Positions 15,420 to 24,059 of a DNA stretch of 36,167 nt are shown here, piece by piece. This DNA comes from Ilumatobacteraceae bacterium (GTDB lineage Bacteria; Actinomycetota; Acidimicrobiia; Acidimicrobiales; Ilumatobacteraceae), in NCBI GenBank assembly GCA_017853385.1, contig JAFMJR010000010.1, positions 1 to 36,167 on the forward strand, given 5' to 3'. The notes under the pieces are model-generated. The model saw only the letters and a list, made by a program, of their open reading frames with translations, made no database searches and was not told where the DNA came from. The position numbers and the translations under genes are program-made. Numbering within the stretch: position 1 is the stretch's first letter; each line of letters begins with the position of its first letter.

Positions 15420-16264
15420 GGAACAACCGTAGTTGCTCCTGCCCCACCCGCTGCATCTGTTGTGATCGTTTCCTCAGGAATTGTTGTCGGCATTGCATCA
15501 AGAACTTTTGAGTCATTTTCAAAGACCGAAGGGAGGCACTTTCCATTTGTCCGATCACGTGCAAATTCAAGTGAGCGAGCAACTGCGGTCGCAAACACTG
15601 CTCGACCATCTGCAGTCAAATGCACGCCATCTGTTCCAATTAAACCGTTATTACGTGCAACTGCTGCCCAGTCAAGAACCGTCACGTTGCCGTACTCGCT
15701 AGCGACACGCTTGATGATTTCATTGATTTGCAGTTGCTTCGGACGAAACTCGGCTGTGGTTAACACCACAAACGGGTTCTCCGACAGCACGTCAAACATT
15801 TCGCGGAGCTTTTGCTCATAAGCCGTCATGTTGTCGTCGTTGTTGGTACCAAGAAACACCACTGCAGTGTCCCAACCTTCTTCCCACCTACGACCCAGCA
15901 CTTTGGCGCCAAAACCAATGAATTCTCCAGCTTGAGCCTCGACAGCAACCTGCCATCCAAGTTTGGTGAGCGTGTTGCACATTTCATTTCCATAGCGGCT
16001 CGACGTTGAAGCCATAATCGAATCGCCAATCATCAGCACGCGATTACCTTCAATTTGTGGCCCAATCATTTTCCCAATGAGTTCAGGGAACGTGAGATCT
16101 ACCCCGTCTGGCAAGGTGATGAGCGTATTGAAGTCGCCACCTGGAATGCGTCCAACTCCACTGAGATACTCGCTTCGGTTGACAACAAAACGGTAAGCAC
16201 CAAACGAAACAACAATTACAAGCGAAGCAGCTATGACTCCAAGGAAAAAAGAATTGCGACGCAT
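15416..16264 (-). CDS. Membrane-anchored SGNH/GDSL hydrolase
   Basis: 282 residues with an N-terminal signal anchor (6-24, FFLGVIAASLVIVVSFGAY), so the catalytic domain is outside the membrane. Block I is LMIGDSIM with Ser82, the Asn of block III is GTNND (Asn141), and block V is DGVHLT with Asp212 and His215. These define an SGNH esterase or acyltransferase-type hydrolase acting on cell-envelope esters or acylated sugars. The C-terminus is a Thr/Ala/Gly-rich low-complexity tail (about 255-282). It lies directly after mscL (no gap) and overlaps the LLM oxidoreductase by 4 bp. Substrate is unknown. Confidence 0.87.
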   Translation of the reverse strand: MRRNSFFLGVIAASLVIVVSFGAYRFVVNRSEYLSGVGRIPGGDFNTLITLPDGVDLTFPELIGKMIGPQIEGNRVLMIGDSIMASTSSRYGNEMCNTLTKLGWQVAVEAQAGEFIGFGAKVLGRRWEEGWDTAVVFLGTNNDDNMTAYEQKLREMFDVLSENPFVVLTTAEFRPKQLQINEIIKRVASEYGNVTVLDWAAVARNNGLIGTDGVHLTADGRAVFATAVARSLEFARDRTNGKCLPSVFENDSKVLDAMPTTIPEETITTDAAGGAGATTVVP

Positions 16265-16675
16265 TTACTTGTTGCGTTGCTCGCGTAATTCATTGCGAAT
16301 TGAAGCAAGGAGTTCGTTCGTAGTTTCCTCCTGCTTTGCACTGCGAAACCTGCCATAAGCCTTAATGACGAAAAACATCACGGTGCTGACCATCAAAAAG
16401 TTCAATACCGCCGTCAGTAATCCACCAACAGGAATAAAACTTCCATTCAACGTGACGCCTTTGTCATTGAAATTTGGTCGGTTGCCGCCGAACACTGCTC
16501 CAACAAGACCCCCAAGAATTCCTTGATTGTCTTTTCCATCACCTGCAACGGCATCAATAACCGTCTTGAAAGTTGCACCCATAACAAAGGCAACAGCCAC
16601 ATCAACAACGCTCCCGCGATTGATAAAGGCTTTAAATTCATGGACAATTCCACTTGTCTTGAGGGGTTTAGACAT
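16265..16675 (-). CDS. mscL: Large-conductance mechanosensitive channel MscL
   Basis: 136-residue membrane protein that opens under hypo-osmotic shock to release solutes. The MscL block EFKAFINRGSVVDVAVAFVMGATFKTVIDAV forms TM1, and FIPVGGLLTAVLNFLMVSTVMFFVIKAYGRF forms TM2. The periplasmic loop (GNRPNFNDKGVTLNGSF) is of normal length, and the C-terminal helix ends TTNELLASIRNELREQRNK, the pentameric coiled-coil bundle. ATG at 16675 is chosen; a GTG at 16684 adds three residues. It leads the operon mscL - SGNH hydrolase - LLM oxidoreductase. Confidence 0.95.
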   Translation of the reverse strand: MSKPLKTSGIVHEFKAFINRGSVVDVAVAFVMGATFKTVIDAVAGDGKDNQGILGGLVGAVFGGNRPNFNDKGVTLNGSFIPVGGLLTAVLNFLMVSTVMFFVIKAYGRFRSAKQEETTNELLASIRNELREQRNK

Positions 16676-16704
16676 GTCTTTCACAGTAGTTGCCTAATCG
16701 ATTT

Positions 16705-17985
16705 CTATGCGGGGTTCTCGCTGGTATCTAAGTCGCTGAATTGATCTATATCACGCAGTGCAGGGAAACCCATCCACCACACACCAACAATTGCCACAGT
16801 TGCTATTCCTCCGCCAATTACTGCAGCAGGCGTGCCAAATGCTTGAGCGGCCAAACCGGACTCGAATGATCCAAGTTCATTAGTTGCACCAATGAACACA
16901 TTTTCTACTGCAGAAACGCGACCACGTTTTTCATCAGGGGTAACCAACGGAACGATTGATCCTCGTACAAAAACACTGACCATGTCGGCTGCGCTCAACA
17001 CAATCATGGCAATGAATGCAACGGTGTATGAATGGGTATCACCAAGCACAATTGTTCCCAGTCCAAAAACGCCAACTGCAATCAGAAGTGAGCGACCTAC
17101 ATTTCGACGAAGAGGGCGAATAGCAAGAAAAGCTGCCATAGAAGCAGCGCCAATTCCACCAGCAGCGCGTAGCCACCCATACTTCACGTCACCGACATTG
17201 AGTTGCTCTTCAGCAATTACTGGTAAAAGCGCAACTGCTCCACCGAACAACACAGCGAATAAATCAAGAGAAATTGCAGCAAGCAAAATTGGAGTGCGAC
17301 GAATAAATCGCAATCCTTCCATTGCTGAGTGCAATGTCACTTTTTCATCAGGATCTCGCGGTGCAGGCTCACGCAAATACTGAACGCGCAAAATTCCAAC
17401 AATTCCAATCACGATCAGCACCGAGGTAGTTGCATATGCGATCCACGGGTCTGCGCTGTACAGGAAGCCCGAAGCCGCTGGCCCAAGAATCATTGCCGAA
17501 GTCCAAACAGCAGAACTCATGGCAACGATTGGAGGCAAGCCGCCATCTGGAGCGATCATGGGGTAGATCGAGCGTGTTGCAGGCGAGAGAAAAGCGCGGC
17601 TCGTTCCAAACAAGATGCCAATTGCAAAAAATGGCCATACCGCAGGATTTTCGTCACCGCGAATTGCAATTGAATACGCCACAAGAGTGAGAGCGCACCC
17701 AAGCTCGCCTGCTAGTGACAAGGCAGCAACATATTTGCGATTAAATCGGTCTGCAACGCTTCCGCTCACAAATACCAACAACGCAATTGGTGCAAATTCG
17801 GCAAGGCCGAGCCATCCAATATCTAGCGAGCGCCCTGTGATGTCGAAAATATGCTTGCCAAGCGTTGCTGCCTGCAACATCACGCCTACATAAAAGGCAA
17901 AGCTCGAAGTGAGCATGCGACGCACCGATGAAGATTTCAATACGTCCCGCGCAGTAAGTTGCGGGGTGGCTTCAGAACTACTCAC
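16705..17985 (-). CDS. MFS transporter (EntS/MFS_3-like exporter)
   Basis: 426 residues with about 12 hydrophobic helices. The start region VRRMLTSSFAFYVGVMLQAATLGKHIFDITGRSLDIGWLGLAEFAPIALLVFVSGSVADRFNRKYVAAL includes the MFS motif between TM2 and TM3 (GSVADRFNRK). A second-half match is RGSIVPLVTPDEKRGRVSAVENVFIGATNELGSFESG. This is the EntS/MefA-type exporter subgroup, which pumps out siderophores or drugs; the substrate here is unknown. GTG start, divergent from the amidase gene with 35 bp between them. The C-terminus is about 20 bp from mscL, so read-through into the mscL operon is possible. Confidence 0.9.
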   Translation of the reverse strand: MSSSEATPQLTARDVLKSSSVRRMLTSSFAFYVGVMLQAATLGKHIFDITGRSLDIGWLGLAEFAPIALLVFVSGSVADRFNRKYVAALSLAGELGCALTLVAYSIAIRGDENPAVWPFFAIGILFGTSRAFLSPATRSIYPMIAPDGGLPPIVAMSSAVWTSAMILGPAASGFLYSADPWIAYATTSVLIVIGIVGILRVQYLREPAPRDPDEKVTLHSAMEGLRFIRRTPILLAAISLDLFAVLFGGAVALLPVIAEEQLNVGDVKYGWLRAAGGIGAASMAAFLAIRPLRRNVGRSLLIAVGVFGLGTIVLGDTHSYTVAFIAMIVLSAADMVSVFVRGSIVPLVTPDEKRGRVSAVENVFIGATNELGSFESGLAAQAFGTPAAVIGGGIATVAIVGVWWMGFPALRDIDQFSDLDTSENPA

Positions 17986-18020
17986 AGACCGTAAACCCTA
18001 ACCAACCGGAAGGAAATGCC

Positions 18021-19475
18021 ATGTCATCGCTCGCCAAGGACACCCAATGGGTGGATGCAATTGATCAGGCAGAACTCGTCCGTTCGGGAAAGGTTTCACC
18101 AATTGAACTTCTTGACGCAGCAATAGAGCGCGCAGAACAACTGAACCCGGCGATCAATGCGCTCACATACACATGGTTTGATCAAGCACGTGAGATGGCA
18201 AAAAATCTTCCGAAGAGTTCGTCGATGCCATTGCGCGGTGTGCCATTTATCCTCAAAGATCTCCACGCAGCTATGAAAGGTTTTCCGCTGTCAAACGGAA
18301 ACAAAGCCATGAAGGCTGCATCACTTAATTCTGAGTACACAGCTGAAATTGTGAACCGATTCATTAATGCAGGTCTTCTTATTTTCGGTCGAGGTAATTC
18401 GCCAGAATTTGGAAGTGTTCCAACAACCGAACCTGAAGCGTGGGGCCCCACACGCACTCCGTGGGATACGAGCCGTATGGCAGGCGGATCAAGCGGTGGA
18501 AGTGCTGCGGCGGTTGCGGCAGGAATTGTTCCAGCTGCACATGCAACGGATGGAGGTGGCTCGGTTCGAGTTCCTGCAGCATGCTGCGGTCTCGTCGGCC
18601 TCAAAGTGAGTCAAGGGCGAATCACGGGTGCGCCACTTCGAGATGAAACCAACCTTGGTGTTGAACTTGCAGTCACTCGAACTGTTCGAGACACGGCAAT
18701 CATGCTTGACATCACTCAAGGGCCAGCAGTTGGAGACCGCGTCATTGCCCCACCTCCAACGCGTCCTTACCTCGAAGAAGTGGGAGCACCCACAGGCAAG
18801 TTGAAAATCGGATTCCTTGACCATCGCCCAATTTCTGGTGAACTTGACGAAGATTGTGCAGAAGGCGTTCGCATTGTTGCCAAAGTGCTGGAAGGTCTTG
18901 GTCACCATGTTGAAGCTGCGTGGCCAAAAGCGTTAGAAGATGCATCGTTCCCACCAAAATTCACCGCACTGTGGGGCACCAACATGGCAGTTGCCCGAGA
19001 AGGTGTTGCAGCATTACTTGGCCGCGAAGTGACTCAAGACGATTTTGAGCTTGTCAATTGGACAATGGCCGAATATTCAAAGCGCACCTCCGCGACCGAC
19101 TATGCAAATGCAATTCTTTCCACTTCGCATTACCGACGCGCAGTTCAACAATGGTGGGCAGATGGTTGGGACATTCTCGTCACTCCAACAACTGGACATA
19201 TTCCCCTTCCAATCGGTTCATTTGATAACGATCCAAGTGACCCAATGAAGCCGATGAAGGTTGCCGCTGATTTTGTTCCATTTACCCCGGCGTTTAACAC
19301 GAGCGGTCAGCCCGCCATCAGTTTGCCTTTGCACTGGACAGCTGATGGTTTACCAGTTGGCATTCAATTTGTTGCTGCTTATGGTCGTGAAGATTTGCTC
19401 ATTCGACTTGCAGCACAACTTGAAACTGCTATGCCTTGGGCACATCGACGCCCTGTTGCTAGCCAACTGAAATAG
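18021..19475 (+). CDS. Amidase signature-family amidohydrolase
   Basis: 484 residues. The Ser-cisSer-Lys triad is visible: Lys79 (PFILKDLHA), Ser157 in [14 protein letters not shown], and Ser181 in [18 protein letters not shown]; the 24-residue spacing between the serines is that of malonamidase and related enzymes. The C-terminal [44 protein letters not shown] is also typical. It is not GatA: no gatB or gatC is nearby, and the length and middle region suit a catabolic amide hydrolase. A clear Shine-Dalgarno (AAGGAA, 5 bp before ATG) supports the start. It overlaps the convergent lipoprotein gene by 17 bp. Confidence 0.92.
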   Translation: MSSLAKDTQWVDAIDQAELVRSGKVSPIELLDAAIERAEQLNPAINALTYTWFDQAREMAKNLPKSSSMPLRGVPFILKDLHAAMKGFPLSNGNKAMKAASLNSEYTAEIVNRFINAGLLIFGRGNSPEFGSVPTTEPEAWGPTRTPWDTSRMAGGSSGGSAAAVAAGIVPAAHATDGGGSVRVPAACCGLVGLKVSQGRITGAPLRDETNLGVELAVTRTVRDTAIMLDITQGPAVGDRVIAPPPTRPYLEEVGAPTGKLKIGFLDHRPISGELDEDCAEGVRIVAKVLEGLGHHVEAAWPKALEDASFPPKFTALWGTNMAVAREGVAALLGREVTQDDFELVNWTMAEYSKRTSATDYANAILSTSHYRRAVQQWWADGWDILVTPTTGHIPLPIGSFDNDPSDPMKPMKVAADFVPFTPAFNTSGQPAISLPLHWTADGLPVGIQFVAAYGREDLLIRLAAQLETAMPWAHRRPVASQLK

Positions 19476-19770
19476 CAGTAACAACACCCAGCGTGATCGT
19501 CACGGTCACGCGTTGCTGCGAGTAATCAGCAGTTACTGCGAAATTTTCTCCATCACGTGAACCGACGCGGTATGCCCAACCAAGATCTGCAGCGCATTTT
19601 TCTGCATCAGCTTCAAGCATTCCAACAAGCAGTTCTGCTCGCTCAGGTGTAATTGCTGTTGCATCTGCTGCATCAATAGCCGGACACGTAACTTGATCAC
19701 TTGTTTGCTCAGACGAAGAGCACGCAGCAATTGTTAAAGCGCAAAGAAGTGTGACAACAAGACGTTTCAT
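19459..19770 (-). CDS. Small lipoprotein with I78-like protease-inhibitor domain
   Basis: 103 residues. A signal peptide with lipobox (VVTLLCALTIAAC) makes Cys17 the lipidated residue, so the mature protein is tethered outside the membrane. The C-terminal part, [40 protein letters not shown], follows the pattern of the peptidase inhibitor I78 family (GW..RV...DG......DY...RV.V....G.VT....G). Inhibition of a serine protease would be the inference, but the match is by eye. The gene begins 10 bp after the tRNA-Glu gene on the same strand and may be read from the same transcript. It overlaps the 3' end of the amidase gene by 17 bp. Confidence 0.75.
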   Translation of the reverse strand: MKRLVVTLLCALTIAACSSSEQTSDQVTCPAIDAADATAITPERAELLVGMLEADAEKCAADLGWAYRVGSRDGENFAVTADYSQQRVTVTITLGVVTAISVG

Positions 19771-19780
19771 AACGAATTTG

Positions 19781-19853
19781 CAGCCCCAACGGGATTCGAA
19801 CCCGTGCCGCTACCTTGAGAGGGTAGTGTCCTAGGCCACTAGACGATGGGGCC
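19781..19853 (-). tRNA. tRNA-Glu (anticodon CTC)
   Basis: A 73-nt cloverleaf. The acceptor stem GGCCCCA pairs with TGGGGCT (one G-U at the end). The anticodon stem CTACC/GGTAG encloses the loop CTCTCAA, giving anticodon CTC. The T arm reads CGGGTTCGAATCCCG. The D-arm sequence TCGTCTAGTGGCCTAGGA is characteristic of bacterial tRNA-Glu. The discriminator base is G and CCA is not encoded. Reads GAG codons. Confidence 0.96.
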
Positions 19854-19909
19854 AAGTAGCCATATAAGGCTACCGATTGTCGTTCTGAAATATCTCTAGT
19901 GTTGGTGCC

Positions 19910-20914
19910 GTGAAAGCTGTTGTTACAACGGGAAATGGCGGCTTTGAGCAATTGAAATATTGCGATGTTGACATGCCCAAACTCAGTGAGGGTGAAGTAC
20001 TGATCAGAGTTCTTGCAGCCGGCGTAAACAACACCGAAATCAATACACGGCTCGGCTGGTACTCGGGTGGTGGCTGGCACATCCCTACCCCATTCCCATT
20101 TATTCAAGGAACTGATTGCTGTGGCATAGTCACCGCAGTTGCATCATCTGGTGACACGTCTCTTGTTGGCAAACGTGTACTCGTTCGACCTTGCATGCGA
20201 CCAAACGGTTTTGCATCCATGATCAACATTTGGATGGGTTCAGATTTTGATGGCGCATTTGCTGAATACGTGAAAGTTCCGGCAAGTGAAGTATTCCCCA
20301 TTAACTCCTCATGGTCAGATGCAGAACTCGGATCTATTCCCTGCAGTTATGGCTCTGCCGAAAATATGGTGCATCGTGCAGCCATTACTCACAGCGACCA
20401 CGTTCTTGTTGCCGGCGCATCTGGTGGAGTTGGTTCTGCAGTTGTGCAACTTGCGAAGCGACGAGGAGCATACGTAACCGCAATTGTTGGTGGTTCAAAA
20501 AAAGATGAAGTCCTTCGCGTCGGTGCGGATCGCGTAATTGACCGAGATTCTGATCTCGTTGCAGAACTTGGCGAAGAAAGCGTCGACGCCGTAATTGACA
20601 ATGTTGGTGGACCTCACTTTGAAGGAGAACTCAAAGTTTTAAAGCGAGGCGGTAGATACGCATCTTCCGGCGCAATTGGTGGCCCGCTTGTGCAACTTGA
20701 CTTGCGCACGATGTATTTGAAAGATCTCACCTTGATCGGATGTACGGCATGGGACGAACCGGTATTTCCAAATCTCATTTCATATATTGAACACAACCAG
20801 ATTCGACCACTTGTTGCAAAAACGTTTGACCTTGCCGACATCGCGCAAGCCCAACAAGAGTTTTTAGAGAAGCAGCATGTAGGCAAATTTGTGCTCATTC
20901 CGCCACATGCTTAG
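19910..20914 (+). CDS. Zinc-less MDR-family quinone oxidoreductase-like dehydrogenase
   Basis: 334-residue medium-chain dehydrogenase/reductase. The N-terminal GroES-like domain starts MKAVVTTGNGGFEQLKYCDV and carries AAGVNNTEINTRLGWY and FIQGTDCCGIV. The Rossmann domain has the cofactor loop VLVAGASGGVGSAVVQLAKRRGAYV, typical for NADPH, then GADRVIDRDSD and DNVGG. The catalytic zinc ligands of alcohol dehydrogenases are not evident, so it is probably a quinone oxidoreductase or enoyl reductase type; substrate unknown. GTG start at 19910. It lies on the plus strand between two minus-strand tRNA genes, which looks like an insertion into a tRNA pair. Confidence 0.88.
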   Translation: MKAVVTTGNGGFEQLKYCDVDMPKLSEGEVLIRVLAAGVNNTEINTRLGWYSGGGWHIPTPFPFIQGTDCCGIVTAVASSGDTSLVGKRVLVRPCMRPNGFASMINIWMGSDFDGAFAEYVKVPASEVFPINSSWSDAELGSIPCSYGSAENMVHRAAITHSDHVLVAGASGGVGSAVVQLAKRRGAYVTAIVGGSKKDEVLRVGADRVIDRDSDLVAELGEESVDAVIDNVGGPHFEGELKVLKRGGRYASSGAIGGPLVQLDLRTMYLKDLTLIGCTAWDEPVFPNLISYIEHNQIRPLVAKTFDLADIAQAQQEFLEKQHVGKFVLIPPHA

Positions 20915-20924
20915 AAGCAATTTG

Positions 20925-20996
20925 TTGGGGAGCAAGGAATCGAACCCTGAATAACAGAACCAGAATCTGCTGTGTTGCCAGTTACACCACTCCCCA
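20925..20996 (-). tRNA. tRNA-Gln (anticodon CTG)
   Basis: A 72-nt cloverleaf. The acceptor stem TGGGGAG pairs with CTCCCCA. The anticodon stem GCAGA/TCTGT encloses loop TTCTGGT, giving anticodon CTG. The T arm is CAGGGTTCGATTCCTTG with one G-U. The U1-A72 first pair is a usual tRNA-Gln feature. CCA is not encoded. Reads CAG codons. It is downstream of ydcF-like and gltX on the same strand. Confidence 0.95.
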
Positions 20997-21017
20997 GAGT
21001 GATGCTTGAAGGATATC

Positions 21018-21051
21018 GGCAACCCTAAATCGACCGCAATGTCTGGTTGCC
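21018..21051 (-). terminator. Inverted repeat after the YdcF-like gene
   Basis: GGCAACC (21018-21024) and GGTTGCC (21045-21051) form a perfect 7-bp stem with a 20-nt loop, starting immediately after the stop codon of the YdcF-like gene and 21 bp before tRNA-Gln. There is no U-tract. It may be a factor-independent terminator of the actinobacterial kind, or a processing hairpin if the tRNA is read from the gltX transcript. Confidence 0.4.
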
Positions 21052-21654
21052 CTAATTGGTCAAGGCATCTAACTGTTTGAATCCAGCAACGTGAGCCAAC
21101 GACAGGCCCAAACCTTCATTAAGTATTCGCCGTAATTCTGCCGATCCGGTAACCGTTGAGGTTGGTGTTGGCGACACGTAGGCAACGAGTCCAAGGTCTT
21201 GCGCAATGAGTCGCGAGCGCAGAGCGTGATACGGGTCGGTCACAATCAACACTGACTCCAACCCTCGACTGCGCAAAATCTGAGCAACACCAACGAGGGA
21301 TTGTCGTGAAGTTGCACCAACATCTTCCATTGCAATTGACGATTCGGGAATGCCCGCTTCCGATAAATAATCAGCAGAAGCTCGTGCTTCGGTAAAACGA
21401 TCGCCAGGTTGATTTCCACCAGTGGTTATGACCAACGTCGATTTACCCTCGTTCCACAGCGTGATTACATGATCAAGTCGTGCCTGCAACTGTGGCGAAG
21501 GTTTGCCGTCATATTGGGCAACGCCCATCACCACGATCGCATCAACTTTCCGCGCCTGATCGCTACGAGCAACTGACCACACCTGCCCGATGTTGAGACA
21601 AACATAAACAACACCTGCAAGTACAAGCACCGCCACCGTGCCAGCGCGTTTCAT
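21052..21654 (-). CDS. YdcF/DUF218-family membrane-anchored protein
   Basis: 200 residues with one N-terminal membrane helix (6-24, TVAVLVLAGVVYVCLNIGQ). The DUF218 core follows: DAIVVMGVAQYDGKPSPQLQARLDHVITLWNEGKSTLVITTGG, EARASADYLSEAGIPESSIAMEDVGATSRQSLVGVAQIL, and LIVTDPYHALRSRLIAQDLGL. Relatives include SanA and YdcF, which act at the cell envelope by an unknown mechanism. It lies 9 bp after the stop of gltX and is probably in the same operon. A hairpin follows its stop codon. Confidence 0.88.
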   Translation of the reverse strand: MKRAGTVAVLVLAGVVYVCLNIGQVWSVARSDQARKVDAIVVMGVAQYDGKPSPQLQARLDHVITLWNEGKSTLVITTGGNQPGDRFTEARASADYLSEAGIPESSIAMEDVGATSRQSLVGVAQILRSRGLESVLIVTDPYHALRSRLIAQDLGLVAYVSPTPTSTVTGSAELRRILNEGLGLSLAHVAGFKQLDALTN

Positions 21655-21663
21655 ATTCGTAAG

Positions 21664-23076
21664 TTAGCCAGCGCTGCGTGCGAGTGCTGCACGAATTCGA
21701 CGCAAGGACTCGTCGCGTCCAAGTAATTCAATTGGCTCAAACAGCGGTGGGCCCACTGTGCGACCAGTAATCGCAATACGAAGTGGCCCTTGCAACTTGC
21801 CGAGCTTCACATCGTTACGCGTTCCAACTTCTTCAACAGCAGCTTTGATGCTTTCGGATGTCCATTCAATGGTCTCAAAAGCTGTTGCTATTTCGGTCAA
21901 CGTTGGTTTGGCAAAATCTGCGGCAAAAGCCTTAGTGAATGCCGCCTCATCAATTGGTGGTTCAGCAAGGAAGAGGAAGTCGACCATGCCAATTACTTCC
22001 GACATCACTGCAACACGGGTTTGCACCAGAGGCGCCATCGCTGCAAATACTTCTGGCCTGTATCGATCTGCTGGCCAAGGTGCAGCTGCGCTGGTCAACA
22101 CATCGGTTGCAGCAGCGATGAAACCGTCAAGCGGCATTAAGCGAATGTATTCGCCGTTAAATGCTTGCAACTTCTTGATGTCAAAGAATGCTGGCGAGTG
22201 ATTCACATCCTCAAGTCGAAATTCATCTTGAATCTGTTGCAACGGAACTATTTCAGTATCGCCACTTGGAGCCCACCCAAGAGTCATCAAGTAGTTCACC
22301 ATTGCCTCAGGAAGAATTCCCTCTTCGCGATATTGCTCAACAGCAACTTTGTCGCGACGCTTTGACAACTTTTTACGCTGCTCGTTTACCAAAACTGGAA
22401 CGTGTGCCCAAACAGGTGGCTTGTGGCCAAGTGCTTCCCACAACATTTGCTGCTTTGGAGTATTTGGCAAATGTTCTTCGGCGCGCACGACATGCGTGAT
22501 GTTCATGGTGATGTCGTCAACCACATTGGCAATCAAAAACACAGGCGTTCCATTGCCGCGCAGTAATACAAAATCTTCAATTGTTGTGTTCTCAAACTCC
22601 ACAGCACCACGAACCGTGTCCTGCACAATGGTCTTGCCCTCTGGCACGCGGAAACGAAGTACTCGCCCTGGTCCAGGACCCAATTGACGATCGCGCGAAT
22701 AGCCGTCATATCCGTTTAGGCCAGCCGCTTTTGCCCGCTCTTGAATTTGCTCGGTCGTGAGATCGCAGTAATACGCCTTGCCCGATTCAAAAAGCTTGTG
22801 GGCTGCTGCAACGTGTTCGGCTGCATATGTCGATTGAAAATATGGCCCTTCAAAATGGGAATCCTTGCTGTCAATTCCAATCCAAGCGAGAGCATCGATA
22901 ATTCCTTGCGTCCACTGCGGTTCATTTCGAGACTCGTCCGTGTCTTCGATGCGCAAAACGAAGGTGCCGTTGTGTTTTAGAGCCAATAACCAGTTGTACA
23001 AAGCGGTTCGAGCGCCACCTACGTGAAAGTAGCCAGTTGGCGAAGGCGCGAATCGATAACGAGGAGTTGTAGACAT
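21664..23076 (-). CDS. gltX: Glutamyl-tRNA synthetase
   Basis: 470-residue class I synthetase that charges tRNA-Glu. The HIGH-type signature is [22 protein letters not shown] (9-30), and the KMSKS-type loop is KKLSKRR (235-241). [15 protein letters not shown] and [22 protein letters not shown] are further family blocks. Length is normal for bacterial GluRS. In bacteria without glutaminyl-tRNA synthetase the enzyme also charges tRNA-Gln, and the product is amidated by GatCAB. Whether this one is non-discriminating cannot be told here, though tRNA-Gln and tRNA-Glu genes lie just downstream. Confidence 0.97.
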   Translation of the reverse strand: MSTTPRYRFAPSPTGYFHVGGARTALYNWLLALKHNGTFVLRIEDTDESRNEPQWTQGIIDALAWIGIDSKDSHFEGPYFQSTYAAEHVAAAHKLFESGKAYYCDLTTEQIQERAKAAGLNGYDGYSRDRQLGPGPGRVLRFRVPEGKTIVQDTVRGAVEFENTTIEDFVLLRGNGTPVFLIANVVDDITMNITHVVRAEEHLPNTPKQQMLWEALGHKPPVWAHVPVLVNEQRKKLSKRRDKVAVEQYREEGILPEAMVNYLMTLGWAPSGDTEIVPLQQIQDEFRLEDVNHSPAFFDIKKLQAFNGEYIRLMPLDGFIAAATDVLTSAAAPWPADRYRPEVFAAMAPLVQTRVAVMSEVIGMVDFLFLAEPPIDEAAFTKAFAADFAKPTLTEIATAFETIEWTSESIKAAVEEVGTRNDVKLGKLQGPLRIAITGRTVGPPLFEPIELLGRDESLRRIRAALARSAG

Positions 23077-23134
23077 GTGTAATCAGGCTATCTGAGCAAA
23101 GCACCTGCATTCGGCGAACACTAAGTTGACATTC

Positions 23135-23503
23135 ATGACTATTGGAACTCAAGTAAACGTGTACGGCAACCCAATTGAAACATGTTGCACTTCTCCGCTT
23201 ACAGGCTGGTATCGCACGGGTTGTTGCGAGACAGGTGGAGACGACACTGGAGTGCACACGGTGTGCGCAGTCATGACCGATGAATTTCTCGCGTTTTCAA
23301 AATCGCGTGGCAATGATTTGTCGACCCCAATGCCACAATACGGTTTTGCAGGATTAAAAGCTGGCGATCACTGGTGCTTGTGTGCGTCTCGTTGGCAAGA
23401 AGCATTTGAAGCCGGCATGGCGCCGAAGGTGAACTTACAAGCAACACATATTCACACGCTTGAGTTTGTGAATCTTGCAGATTTAGAAAAGTTTGCTCTG
23501 TAA
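23135..23503 (+). CDS. DUF2237-family protein
   Basis: 122 residues from ATG at 23135; a TTG at 23126 is in frame but less likely. The family pattern is clear: NVYGNPIETCCTSPLTGWYRTGCCETGGDDTGVHTVCAVMTDEFLAFSKSRGNDLSTPMP followed by GLKAGDHWCLCASRWQEAFEAGMAPKV. The pairs CC, CC and CLC are conserved in the family, whose function is unknown; they may bind a metal. It is divergent from gltX, with 58 bp between. Confidence 0.9.
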   Translation: MTIGTQVNVYGNPIETCCTSPLTGWYRTGCCETGGDDTGVHTVCAVMTDEFLAFSKSRGNDLSTPMPQYGFAGLKAGDHWCLCASRWQEAFEAGMAPKVNLQATHIHTLEFVNLADLEKFAL

Positions 23504-23513
23504 AAAACTGAAA

Positions 23514-24056
23514 CTAAATAAAATCCATCGGGCGATGAACACCTGTTGGAAGTTTGACCTCTATTGAATCTTGTGGTGACACAACACCACTTGCGGTCAC
23601 CACTCCGAGCACTCCTACTGGTCGGCGATACTCGCCATCTTCATTTCTCTCGCGCACCGCAGCGAGCAAACCGTCTTGAAACTGATTTAGTTGTTTGCAC
23701 GGAGTGCGAATACCAGTGAGTTCAATGGTTGCACCACTTGGAAACACCAATTGAGATCCATGAGGAAGTGATGTGAGTTGCATTCCACTCGTGGTGATGT
23801 TTTCACCCATTGACCCGCGCTCAACATTAAAGCCTTCGTTGCGCAACTCTTCAATGAGTTCACTGGCGATTAAGTGAACCTGGCGAAGGTTTGGCTTATC
23901 ACTGCTCTTGCGCAACAAATGTGAGTGCTTCACCGTTGCGCCAGCGTGAGCATCACCTTTCACGCCCACACCAGCAATCAACTCGATGGACTGTTGTGCT
24001 TGCTTGGTAAATGTGTGCTCTGGTGAAAGGTGAACACCAATAACAATGTTGGGCAT
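23514..24056 (-). CDS. MOSC-domain protein
   Basis: 180 residues of the MOSC (molybdenum cofactor sulfurase C-terminal) domain. Motifs: GVKGDAHAGATVKHS (31-45), LIASELIEEL, RGSMGENITTSGMQL with GENIT at 84-88, and RTPCKQLNQF with the conserved Cys120. YiiM-like MOSC proteins of this size are molybdoenzymes that reduce N-hydroxylated compounds or handle sulfur transfer. Substrate is unknown. The start lies 3 bp after the stop of the preceding unknown gene, so it belongs to the cimA operon or its tail. Confidence 0.88.
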   Translation of the reverse strand: MPNIVIGVHLSPEHTFTKQAQQSIELIAGVGVKGDAHAGATVKHSHLLRKSSDKPNLRQVHLIASELIEELRNEGFNVERGSMGENITTSGMQLTSLPHGSQLVFPSGATIELTGIRTPCKQLNQFQDGLLAAVRERNEDGEYRRPVGVLGVVTASGVVSPQDSIEVKLPTGVHRPMDFI

Positions 24057-24059
24057 GAA

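Noticed and set aside
16892-17383. 163-codon plus-strand frame inside the MFS transporter gene
   Set aside because: Antisense shadow; Thr/Ser/Arg-rich, no membrane segments or motifs.
18182-18604. 140-codon minus-strand frame inside the amidase
   Set aside because: Antisense shadow of the well-supported amidase gene with Pro/Arg-rich composition.
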